Below are positions 51,304-58,790 of a stretch of 64,000 bases of DNA, in pieces. The DNA comes from NIOZ-UU35 sp964344175 (GTDB lineage Bacteria; Chloroflexota; Anaerolineae; Anaerolineales; UBA11858): contig CAYFMI010000007.1 of NCBI GenBank assembly GCA_964344175.1, forward strand, positions 1 through 64,000, given 5' to 3'. The stretch's first letter is position 1; each line of letters opens with the position of its first letter. A program made the position numbers and the translations under genes. The notes below the pieces were generated by a model that did no database searches, was not told the origin of the DNA, and saw nothing but the letters and a program-made list of their open reading frames with translations.

Positions 51304-52989
51304 TCATTCTGGGGCTTTGATGTCGCGCACGTTGAGTTGCAGGGTTTTCTTGCCGCGGAATTCATTCACCTCGAAGCGGTACAATAGATCGATGGTTTGG
51401 GGGAGCTGGTGCGCCCAGTGCCCTTGCCGGAAGGCGATGGCAGAATAGGTGATCGTCCCATCGGTAACATCCAATTTTAGGTGATTATTGTCTTTGCCTA
51501 CTGTGCGGGCGTTAATGGGCCTGAGACCGCGGCTGACAAATAGGGCCTGCGGGTTTCCGTAGCCGGTGGGTTGCAGCCAATCGAGATATTCTAGAATCTC
51601 TGGCTTCAACTCTGAAAGTGGTAGTTCCACATCGGCGGTCAAAGTTGGGCGCAAATCTTGTCCGCTAAGTTCTTTCTCGGCGATAGCTCTTAGGCGGTGG
51701 ATTAATTTGGGCAGGTTATCATTATGCACGGTGAAGCCGGCTGCAGCAGCGTGACCGCCGTATTTTTCCAGCAGGTCTGCGCATTGATCGAGCGCCTCGG
51801 TGATGTGAAATTCGGCGATACTGCGGCAGGATGCGACCGTAAACTCACCTTCGGTATGACCGACGATGGCGGGGCGGTAATAGGTCTCGGTTAAGCGCGA
51901 TGCGGCCAGCCCAACAACCCCGGCATTGAATTCGGGGTCGGCGGCAAACATGAGCATGGCTTCGTCATCATCGGCCAGGGCTAACGCCTCTGCGCGGGCC
52001 TGGATGACCTGGGTGAGGCTCTGGCGTTTGCGGTTTTGGCTGTCTAAGTGCTGCGCTAACCGCCCGGCTTCGAAGACATCTTCTGTGATGAGGAGATTCA
52101 ACGCGTCCAGAGCTGTATCCAATCGTCCGGCGGCGTTCAGGCGCGGGCCGAGGCCAAAGCCAATGTCGCTGGCAACAATTTTTGGGGCGTTCAGCCCGGT
52201 GATGCCGATCAATGACATCAATCCCTGGCGTTGCGGAGTGCGCATGCGTTTCAGCCCGGCGCGTACCAGGCTGCGATTCTCACCGGTCAGTGGAACCAGG
52301 TCGGCCACTGTGCCCAGCGCCACCAGGTCGAGATAGCGGCCCATATCTTGGGGCCTATTAATCTGGCTGTTGAGCGCCGAGGCCAGTTTGTAGGCGACGC
52401 CTACCCCGGCGAGATTTTTTTCGGGGTAAGCGTCGCCAGGGCGTTTGGGGTCAATGATCGCTGCGGCGTGAGGTAACTTGTTCCCAGGGTGATGGTGATC
52501 GCTGACGATCAGATCCAACCCCAGGCCGCGCGCCTGATGCGCTTCTTCCAGGGCGCGAATCCCACAATCAACCGTAATAATCAAATCCACACCTTCTGCG
52601 CGAAGTGTAGAAAGCGCCTCCATATTCAAGCCGTATCCCTCCTCGAAGCGGTGCGGAATGTATCCTAAAACGTCGGCGTTAAGCGACAAAAAGTATTGTA
52701 ATAGCAGGGCTGTCGCCGTGACACCGTCTACATCGTAGTCGCCATAAATGGCGATTTTTTCGCCCTTGTCGAGCGCGCGCTGGATGCGCTGGACAGCCGG
52801 AGTCATATCGGTGAGCAAGAAGGGGTCTGTATCTGAGGGTGGGCGCGCTTCGAGAAAAAGGCGGGCGGCCTCGTGGGTGGCGTAGCCGCGATTAAAGAGA
52901 ACTTGCCGCAAAATAGGAGGGTAGCCATGCAAGGCCTCTTCGACATTGGGCGATATTCGGCTGGCAATCTGCCATCGTTTTTGAATCAT
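51304..52989 (-). CDS. recJ: single-stranded-DNA-specific exonuclease RecJ
   Basis: 561 residues, 5'-3' exonuclease of recombination and mismatch repair. The DHH domain has KIAIYGDYDVDGVTATALLL, a GVDLIITVDCGIRALEE segment, and SDHHHPGNKLPHAAAIIDPK. The DHHA1 domain ends with the GGHAAAAGFTVH motif (YGGHAAAAGF). The C-terminal OB domain holds the QPTGYGNPQALFVSRG segment. The length is normal. Its start overlaps the ROK stop by 4 bp, so the two are translationally coupled. It converges with the GT2 gene. Confidence 0.95.
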   Translation of the reverse strand: MIQKRWQIASRISPNVEEALHGYPPILRQVLFNRGYATHEAARLFLEARPPSDTDPFLLTDMTPAVQRIQRALDKGEKIAIYGDYDVDGVTATALLLQYFLSLNADVLGYIPHRFEEGYGLNMEALSTLRAEGVDLIITVDCGIRALEEAHQARGLGLDLIVSDHHHPGNKLPHAAAIIDPKRPGDAYPEKNLAGVGVAYKLASALNSQINRPQDMGRYLDLVALGTVADLVPLTGENRSLVRAGLKRMRTPQRQGLMSLIGITGLNAPKIVASDIGFGLGPRLNAAGRLDTALDALNLLITEDVFEAGRLAQHLDSQNRKRQSLTQVIQARAEALALADDDEAMLMFAADPEFNAGVVGLAASRLTETYYRPAIVGHTEGEFTVASCRSIAEFHITEALDQCADLLEKYGGHAAAAGFTVHNDNLPKLIHRLRAIAEKELSGQDLRPTLTADVELPLSELKPEILEYLDWLQPTGYGNPQALFVSRGLRPINARTVGKDNNHLKLDVTDGTITYSAIAFRQGHWAHQLPQTIDLLYRFEVNEFRGKKTLQLNVRDIKAPE

Positions 52990-53930
52990 GATGTTTTTTT
53001 AATGGCCTCCCGCGCCAGAATTAGCGCACCAATGATCCCGGCGTCGTCACCGAGGGCTGCTGTTGTCAGCGACAGTTTATCGAGATAACCGGGTGCGATG
53101 ACGTGTTTGGCAAGTGATTCTTTGGCTGGCTCGATCAACAGATCGCTGCTTTGCGAAACCCCGCCGCCAAAAATGATCATGCTGGGGTTGAAGATGTGAA
53201 CGAAATTCGCCAGGGCAATTCCCAGATAAAACCCGGCCCGCTGGTAGGCGCGTTGCGAAAGATCATCACCAGCGCGGGCTGCCTCGGCAATGCTCTTGGC
53301 CGAAACTTCATCGGCATTCTGTAAGGAAGAGGCCGCCCCGTTAGCGATTTCGTTTTTTACCCAGCAGGCAATGTGCGTACCTGAGGCAATCGCCTCGATA
53401 TGGCCGCGTTGCCCGCAGCCGCAAACCGGGCCGTCGGGCCATACGAGCACATGCCCTAATTCGGCAGCCATCCCGCGCGCGCCATGAAGCAATTGCCCAT
53501 TGCAAATGATACCGCCCCCGATTCCAGTGCTGATGGTCAGATAAATCAAATCGTTGTGGCCTTGTCCGGCTCCGGCTTTCCATTCGCCCAAAGCCGCCAG
53601 CCCGGCGTCATTGTCGAGAAATACCGGCGTATGCAATTTGGAATGAAGATATTCCACCAACGGAAAATTACGCAAGGCAGGGAGATTGGGTGCGGTGAAA
53701 ATCACCCCGCTTTGTGGATCAACAGGGCCGGGTGCGGCAACGCCAATGGCCGCAATTGCCTCGCCGCTTGGGCAAACAGATTGGATTAATTGCACAAGGC
53801 GTTCCTGTGTCGAAGCCCCCGCGCCTTGCGATGGTACTCGTTGGATCTGGATAGGTTCATACCCCTGTGCGGAGAAGGCCGCAGCCCGCATGCGGGTTCC
53901 GCCGATGTCAACGGCAATCATTACGCTCAT
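52986..53930 (-). CDS. ROK-family sugar kinase (glucokinase-like)
   Basis: 314 residues. N-terminal phosphate loop MIAVDIGGTRMRAAAF, catalytic Asp in VFLDNDAGLAALGEWKAG, and second phosphate region ISTGIGGGIICNGQLLHG. The zinc motif includes ELGH and CGCGQRGHIEAIASG, in which the third Cys of CxCGxxGCxE is His. This is most like glucokinases, though N-acetyl-hexosamine kinases of the same family cannot be excluded. A TATACT box with TGn extension ends 7 nt before the ATG, suggesting a leaderless message. Coupled to recJ by a 4-bp overlap. Confidence 0.9.
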   Translation of the reverse strand: MSVMIAVDIGGTRMRAAAFSAQGYEPIQIQRVPSQGAGASTQERLVQLIQSVCPSGEAIAAIGVAAPGPVDPQSGVIFTAPNLPALRNFPLVEYLHSKLHTPVFLDNDAGLAALGEWKAGAGQGHNDLIYLTISTGIGGGIICNGQLLHGARGMAAELGHVLVWPDGPVCGCGQRGHIEAIASGTHIACWVKNEIANGAASSLQNADEVSAKSIAEAARAGDDLSQRAYQRAGFYLGIALANFVHIFNPSMIIFGGGVSQSSDLLIEPAKESLAKHVIAPGYLDKLSLTTAALGDDAGIIGALILAREAIKKTS

Positions 53931-53937
53931 GTGCCCA

Positions 53938-53943
53938 AGTATA
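53938..53943 (-). promoter_or_regulatory. extended -10 box 7 nt before the ROK start codon
   Basis: On the minus strand TGCTATACT is followed by seven bases (TGGGCAC) and ATG 53930. No Shine-Dalgarno, so a leaderless transcript is likely for ROK-recJ. Confidence 0.5.
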
Positions 53944-53970
53944 GCATACCCGTCCAGAGTAAATTTTAGT

Positions 53971-54720
53971 TCACTCCCGGCGAATTTTTTGGGCCACTAA
54001 GAAATATCCAAATGGAAAAAATGGACTCGTCTTTCTTGAAAGCCATTGGATAAGGGTCGTTTTCAGGAGAAGCGTGATGAGACGATGGATGACAGCGGCG
54101 ATGAAAGGGCCGACCCGAGGGACAGCTTGAGCGTGTTTAGCGAACAGGTCGGCCAGGATTTCGGGGCTACCTCCTAGCGGTTCCAAAACGAGCAGGCTGA
54201 ATCCTGCCTCCTGAGCGAAGCGCCGCAATGCGAAGGCCGTATAGCGGAAATAATCGTGCGGCGCGTCATGGATTCCATAATAAAAGGGTACGCTGACAAG
54301 TAACTTACCTCCCGGCTTCAAGATACGCGCCATCTCGAACCATAATGCTTGTGGTGTGGGAATATGTTCGAGAACATCGGCCAGGATGATGGTGTCGAAA
54401 TTGCAACTTCGGATAGGGAGCGGCGCGGTCAGGTCGCAGGTGAAGTCGCGGTAGGCTTTCGATGCGGATGCCTGTTCGCAGTCGGTGCACACAATGACAT
54501 CGACGGCGGTGCGGTACGCGGCAAAGAGCGGTACATTTCCGCAACCCAAGTCAATGAGGCGGTCATGCGCATGTAACGAGATATGCACCTCAAAGCAACG
54601 CGCCAGCGCATCGGCCAAGATGCGCGAGCCGGGGTGGAGCTGCCCGCTATCACGTGAAGCGGTCAGCCTGCCATTGCGGTAGATAAATTTGCCGGGCTGC
54701 CATAGTTCCTGGTTGCGCAT
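53971..54720 (-). CDS. class I SAM-dependent methyltransferase
   Basis: 249 residues from ATG 54720 (ATG 54732 and 54750 are in-frame alternatives). SAM-binding motif I DRLIDLGCGNVPLFAAYRTA, acidic tip IVCTDCEQAS, motif FDTIILADVLEHIPTPQALW and ARILKPGGKLLVSVPFYYGI, then HDAPHDYFRYTAFALRRFAQ. The last two are usual in methyltransferases of surface-polysaccharide clusters. The C-terminus has a hydrophobic stretch (FIAAVIHRLITLLLKTTLIQ) that may touch the membrane. It is divergent from yvcK with only about 40 bp between. Substrate unknown. Confidence 0.85.
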   Translation of the reverse strand: MRNQELWQPGKFIYRNGRLTASRDSGQLHPGSRILADALARCFEVHISLHAHDRLIDLGCGNVPLFAAYRTAVDVIVCTDCEQASASKAYRDFTCDLTAPLPIRSCNFDTIILADVLEHIPTPQALWFEMARILKPGGKLLVSVPFYYGIHDAPHDYFRYTAFALRRFAQEAGFSLLVLEPLGGSPEILADLFAKHAQAVPRVGPFIAAVIHRLITLLLKTTLIQWLSRKTSPFFPFGYFLVAQKIRRE

Positions 54721-54758
54721 GTTGACGTCCATCCGAAAGCTTGCTATCATCCTACCAT

Positions 54759-56096
54759 ATGAAGCGAAGCCGTTCTCCCAGGCAGAAAATTCTCTGGCAG
54801 CGTATCTTGCACGCCTTTCGTTGGCTCAGGCCGGGCTTGGGGGTCAAGCGTTGGCTTGCTTTGGTGTTGCTAGGGGCGACATTTCTGAGTGTTGGTTTTG
54901 CCCTTTTTGCTTTAGATTTTTATCGCACCGCGCCCGAAACCTGGTGGCTGCCCTATCTTTCATTGGCTTCATTGCGGGCCTTGCCGCGTTTGTTGCGCGT
55001 GATCATTTTTGGCGGGATCGGCTTGCTCATCTTGCTAGGCGGAATCTTCGGCCTGAACCGTGCCCTGTTGCTGCCTTTTCATCTTCCGGGGCGGGATGTG
55101 GTCGGCACGCTCGAATTGCACCGTCGACGGCAATATGGGCCGCGCCTGGTGTCCATTGGCGGTGGGCATGGGTTAGCCATGCTCTTGCGCGGTTTGAAGG
55201 AGTATTCTCACCGGATTTCGGCGGTAGTAACTGTTGCCGATGATGGCGGTTCTTCAGGGCGCTTGCGGCAGACGATGGGGATTCTCCCGCCGGGGGATAT
55301 TCGCAACTGTCTGGCGGCGCTTTCGAATGACGAGGCCATGATGGCGCAGCTATTCCAATATCGCTTTGCCGACGGCGATGGTGCGCTGGACGGGCACTCG
55401 TTTGGAAATTTGTTTATCACCGCGCTTTCCGAAATTACCGGGAGTTTCGAAGAAGCAGTTGCCGAGTCGGGGCGGGTGTTGGCCGTGCGGGGGCGCGTGC
55501 TGCCCTCTTCGTTGCACGATGTCCGCCTGGTGGCCGATATTGTGCCTCCCCATGCCAGTCAGGAAGTCCGTGTTCGGGGCGAGAGTCGCATCCCCAAGAT
55601 CGGGGGGCGCATCCGCCGTCTCTGGTTAGAGCCAAATAATCCCCCCGCGTTCCCTCAAGTCATCCAGTCGATCCTGGCAGCCGATATCATCGTCGTTGGG
55701 CCGGGAAGTTTATATACCAGCATTTTGCCTAATTTGCTGGTCCCCGACATCACCGCAGCCATTCGCGCCAGTCAGGCCTTCAAGGTTTATGTGTGTAACG
55801 TAGCTACGCAGCCCGGCGAGACGGAGGGCTTTACCTGCGGCGATCATCTTGATGTCGTCACCGATCATGTGGGCGGCGGTCTGTTTGATCTGGTGTTGCA
55901 CAACAACCGCCATGAAGGGCAGCTTCTTGAAGGAATGCAATGGGTTACCCTCGGCAACGATGAAGATACAGGGTATCCTATGTATCAGATTGATCTCATT
56001 GATGAGAGCGAACCCTGGCATCATGATTCGAAGAAGCTGGCCTCTGTGTTGATGGATCTTTACCTGGAGCGCACCGGCCCTTTGGTTGTGGCGTAG
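54759..56096 (+). CDS. yvcK: YvcK/CofD-family protein with N-terminal membrane helices
   Basis: 445 residues. The first 110 residues carry two to three hydrophobic helices (WLALVLLGATFLSVGFALFA, VIIFGGIGLLILLGGIFGLN), not present in classic YvcK. The core begins RLVSIGGGHGLAMLLRGLKE, then VTVADDGGSSGRLRQTMGIL and PPGDIRNCLAALS, and later VGPGSLYTSILPNLLVPDI. YvcK binds UDP-GlcNAc and controls cell shape and carbon flow; CofD relatives are transferases. ATG 54759 lies 8 nt after TATCAT, with no Shine-Dalgarno. It is divergent from the methyltransferase and upstream of gap. Confidence 0.9.
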   Translation: MKRSRSPRQKILWQRILHAFRWLRPGLGVKRWLALVLLGATFLSVGFALFALDFYRTAPETWWLPYLSLASLRALPRLLRVIIFGGIGLLILLGGIFGLNRALLLPFHLPGRDVVGTLELHRRRQYGPRLVSIGGGHGLAMLLRGLKEYSHRISAVVTVADDGGSSGRLRQTMGILPPGDIRNCLAALSNDEAMMAQLFQYRFADGDGALDGHSFGNLFITALSEITGSFEEAVAESGRVLAVRGRVLPSSLHDVRLVADIVPPHASQEVRVRGESRIPKIGGRIRRLWLEPNNPPAFPQVIQSILAADIIVVGPGSLYTSILPNLLVPDITAAIRASQAFKVYVCNVATQPGETEGFTCGDHLDVVTDHVGGGLFDLVLHNNRHEGQLLEGMQWVTLGNDEDTGYPMYQIDLIDESEPWHHDSKKLASVLMDLYLERTGPLVVA

Positions 56097-56140
56097 AGAA
56101 TCGCCAGAGCCGTGATAAAATTCACGTTTGGTTTTGTAGT

Positions 56141-56204
56141 TTAGGGACCTGCGCAGTTCAACGAAAATTTTTGTACCTTTTGCTATCGCGAGCGCGTAGT
56201 CCTG
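56141..56204. repeat. Family A repeat, degenerate short form (copy 4 in order)
   Basis: Left end TTAGGGACCTGCGCA and right end GCGCGTAGTCCTG, with inner GTTCAACGAAAATTTTTG and TACCTTTTGC. It matches copy 2 (7664-7723) with many changes and has no central hairpin. It lies in the 242-bp yvcK-gap gap. Confidence 0.7.
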
Positions 56205-56236
56205 TATCTATCAAGGTGAGGGAAACTTAATTCCCT

Positions 56237-56245
56237 TGTTATAAT
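56237..56245 (+). promoter_or_regulatory. extended -10 promoter candidate for gap
   Basis: TGTTATAAT, with a perfect TATAAT at 56240-56245. No good -35. It lies between two degenerate family A copies, 94 bp before the gap ATG. Confidence 0.5.
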
Positions 56246-56254
56246 TTTTCATTC

Positions 56255-56319
56255 GAGTTATGCTTTGCGCAGTTCGACGAAAAGTTGTCTGACTTTCCCT
56301 GTGCAAGCGTGTAACTCCA
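56255..56319. repeat. Family A repeat, degenerate short form (copy 5 in order)
   Basis: Recognisable by TTTGCGCAGTTCGACGAAAA, GACTTTCCCTGTGCAAG and CGTGTAACTCC. The left end is poor (GAGTTATGC). No central hairpin. It would fall inside the leader of the gap mRNA. Confidence 0.6.
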
Positions 56320-56338
56320 AAGAGTATCGGAGGATACT

Positions 56339-57361
56339 ATGACAACAAAAATAGGTATAAATGGTTTCGGGCGCATTGGCCGTCAGGTTCTAAAAGCTGT
56401 GCTGGAGCGTCACCCCAATGAACTGGAAGTCGTCGCCATTAATGACTTGTATCCGGCTGAAACCAACGCTCATCTCTTCGCCTACGACTCGAACTACGGG
56501 GTCTTCCCCGGCACTGTCGAAGTTGCCGATGGCGATTTGGTGATCGACGGCAAGTGCATTCGGGTTTTTGCGGAGCGCGACCCTGGCGCACTGCCCTGGA
56601 AAGATCTGGGTGTCGAAATTGTTGTGGAAGCGACCGGCGTTTTCCGCGATACTGGAAAATCGCCCGGCCCGCAAGCCCATATCGAAGGCGGCGGTGCGAA
56701 GAAGGTGATTATCTCAGCTCCTGGTAAAGGCGTAGATCTTACCGTTGTGCTTGGTGTCAACGACGATGAGTACAATCCGGCCAAACATCACATTCTCTCG
56801 AATGCTTCTTGCACCACCAACTGTCTGGCCCCGCCGATGAAAGTCATCAATGATACCTTTGGCATTGTCAAGGGCCTGATGACAACGATCCACGCCTACA
56901 CCACCAGCCAGCCGGTCCTCGACCTGGCCGCTAAAGATATGCGCCGGGCTCGCGCCGCGGCTCTTAATATCATTCCCACCACGACCGGCGCGGCCAAGGC
57001 CATTGCGCTGGTGTTGCCGGAATTAGAAGGCAAAATGGACGGTTATGCCATTCGTGTGCCTACGCCGACGGTTTCAATTGTAGACACGGTTCTTCAGGTT
57101 GAGAAATCAACCACCGTTGAAGAAGTCAATGCTGCCCTTCAGGCCGCAGCCGAAGGCCCCTTGCAGGGTTTGATGGGCTTCGAGACCAAGCCACTTGTTT
57201 CGATGGATTACAAGGGCGATCCCCGTTCCTCGATTGTGGATGCTGACTTAACCAAAGTTATCGATGGCAATATGGTCAAAGTGGTCTCCTGGTACGATAA
57301 CGAATGGGGCTATTCCTGCCGCACGGTCGATCTGGCTGCAATGCTGGCGAAAACCTTATAA
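56339..57361 (+). CDS. gap: glyceraldehyde-3-phosphate dehydrogenase
   Basis: 340 residues. NAD-binding start KIGINGFGRIGRQVLKAVLE, the active-site Cys in LSNASCTTNCLAPPMKVIND, TTIHAYTTSQPVLD, RRARAAALNIIPTTTGAAKA, and VSWYDNEWGYSCRTVDLAAM at the C-terminus. The length is normal for the glycolytic enzyme. Shine-Dalgarno GGAGGA. It begins a cluster gap-pgk-kinase-tpiA. A hairpin with T-run separates it from pgk and may reduce read-through. Confidence 0.97.
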   Translation: MTTKIGINGFGRIGRQVLKAVLERHPNELEVVAINDLYPAETNAHLFAYDSNYGVFPGTVEVADGDLVIDGKCIRVFAERDPGALPWKDLGVEIVVEATGVFRDTGKSPGPQAHIEGGGAKKVIISAPGKGVDLTVVLGVNDDEYNPAKHHILSNASCTTNCLAPPMKVINDTFGIVKGLMTTIHAYTTSQPVLDLAAKDMRRARAAALNIIPTTTGAAKAIALVLPELEGKMDGYAIRVPTPTVSIVDTVLQVEKSTTVEEVNAALQAAAEGPLQGLMGFETKPLVSMDYKGDPRSSIVDADLTKVIDGNMVKVVSWYDNEWGYSCRTVDLAAMLAKTL

Positions 57362-57403
57362 TTGCTCTCGATGAAAAGGTTTTCAATTTCTTCCTGAAAC
57401 CTG

Positions 57404-57444
57404 AACCGGAAATAAGGGTATTGCACACCCTTATTTCCGGTTTT
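57404..57444 (+). terminator. hairpin with T-run between gap and pgk
   Basis: AACCGGAAATAAGGGT pairs with ACCCTTATTTCCGGTT around a 10-nt interval, followed by TTTTG. It ends 17 bp before the pgk ATG, so it acts as a terminator or attenuator. The arm text is similar to the family A hairpin in the copy at 63482. Confidence 0.75.
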
Positions 57445-57461
57445 GTCTGTTGGAGGCGGTG

Positions 57462-58637
57462 ATGTTTGAAAAAAAGACTTTGAAAGATTTCGATTTTAGC
57501 GGAAAAAGAACTTTGGTGCGGGTGGATTTTAATGTCCCGCTGAGTGATGGAAATGTTGCCGATGATACCCGTATCCAGGCGGCCTTACCGACGATTGCAT
57601 ACCTGCTTGAGCGGAGTACGGCATTAATTTTGTGTTCTCATCTTGGGCGTCCAAAAGGAGAGCCACAGCCACAGTTTTCGCTCCGTCCAGTGGCCGCGTA
57701 TCTGGATAGCCTGCTCGACGCGCCGGTTTCATTTGTGGAGGATTGCATTGGCCCCGAGGTGGAGGCAGCGGCCAGCGCTCTGCAGCCCGGAGAAATTCTT
57801 GTGTTGGAGAATACCCGTTTCCATGCAGGCGAAAAGAAAAACGATCCAGCCTTTGCCAAACAATTGGCTTCACTGGCCGATGTGTTTGTCAACGATGCTT
57901 TTGGCACAGCGCATCGCGCCCATGCTTCGAATGTTGGGGTGGCCGAATATTTACCGGCAGTGGCGGGTTTGTTGCTCGAAAAAGAAATTCAGTATTTGGG
58001 GCGCGCCATAGCAGACCCCAAGCGCCCTTTTATCGCTATTCTCGGTGGCGCCAAAGTCAGCGATAAGATTGGCGTTATCCGCAATTTGCTTGATATTGCC
58101 GACCAAATTCTCATTGGTGGCGGCATGGCGAACACCTTCTTCAAGGCGCAGGGCTACCCCCTGGGCGATTCGTTAGTAGAAGAAGATGCCCTAGATATTG
58201 CCCGTGAACTGTTAGACACTGCCGGATTAAAACTGCGTTTGCCAGTGGATGTTGTCATCGCGAACGCTTTTGAGGCTCAGGCCGAATGCAAAGTGATAGG
58301 GATGGGGCCGATCCCCGATGGCTGGCGAATTTTAGATGTTGGCCCGGACACAATTGCCGGATACGCCAAAGTTGTTGCTAATGCAGGCACAGTCGTCTGG
58401 AATGGGCCGATGGGGGTCTTTGAATTTCCCGAATTTGCCAAAGGTACTTTTGCATTGGCCGAGGCGGTTGCCCAAAGCCCGTGCGCATCGATCATCGGCG
58501 GCGGCGATTCGGCTGCAGCGATCAAGCAATCGGGTTTGGCCGATCAAGTAACGCATGTTTCTACGGGGGGCGGCGCATCGCTGCAAATGCTCGAGGGAGA
58601 AGAGCTGCCCGGGCTGGCTGCCCTGCAAGATAGGTAG
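57462..58637 (+). CDS. pgk: phosphoglycerate kinase
   Basis: 391 residues. Substrate-binding KRTLVRVDFNVPLSDGN and ILCSHLGRPKGEPQPQFSL. Further sites are VFVNDAFGTAHRAHASNVGV, FIAILGGAKVSDKIGVIRNL, WNGPMGVFEFPEFAKGT and GGGDSAAAIKQSGLADQ, then THVSTGGGASLQMLEG. The start is ATG 57462, preceded by GGAGGCGG. The length is typical. A strong terminator follows, so the downstream kinase has its own promoter. Confidence 0.97.
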   Translation: MFEKKTLKDFDFSGKRTLVRVDFNVPLSDGNVADDTRIQAALPTIAYLLERSTALILCSHLGRPKGEPQPQFSLRPVAAYLDSLLDAPVSFVEDCIGPEVEAAASALQPGEILVLENTRFHAGEKKNDPAFAKQLASLADVFVNDAFGTAHRAHASNVGVAEYLPAVAGLLLEKEIQYLGRAIADPKRPFIAILGGAKVSDKIGVIRNLLDIADQILIGGGMANTFFKAQGYPLGDSLVEEDALDIARELLDTAGLKLRLPVDVVIANAFEAQAECKVIGMGPIPDGWRILDVGPDTIAGYAKVVANAGTVVWNGPMGVFEFPEFAKGTFALAEAVAQSPCASIIGGGDSAAAIKQSGLADQVTHVSTGGGASLQMLEGEELPGLAALQDR

Positions 58638-58658
58638 AATACCCTCACGATTAGGTCA

Positions 58659-58704
58659 ACTGAAAACAAGGACGCGAGTGTCGAATATCCTTGTTTTCAG
58701 TTTT
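58659..58704 (+). terminator. rho-independent terminator after pgk
   Basis: ACTGAAAACAAGGA (58659-58672) and TCCTTGTTTTCAGT (58688-58701) are perfect complements, followed by a T-run ending at 58704. Confidence 0.88.
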
Positions 58705-58715
58705 ATCAGGTGTGC

Positions 58716-58744
58716 TTTACGATGCTTCCATCCGAGGCTATAAT
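58716..58744 (+). promoter_or_regulatory. sigma70-like promoter for the Ser/Thr kinase
   Basis: TTTACG (58716-58721), 17-bp spacer, perfect TATAAT (58739-58744), just after the pgk terminator and 46 bp before the kinase ATG. It would also transcribe tpiA, which begins 8 nt after the kinase. Confidence 0.6.
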
Positions 58745-58790
58745 CAATCCATTGACCGTATTTATCCAAATAAGCCAGTAGGAGTGCATT

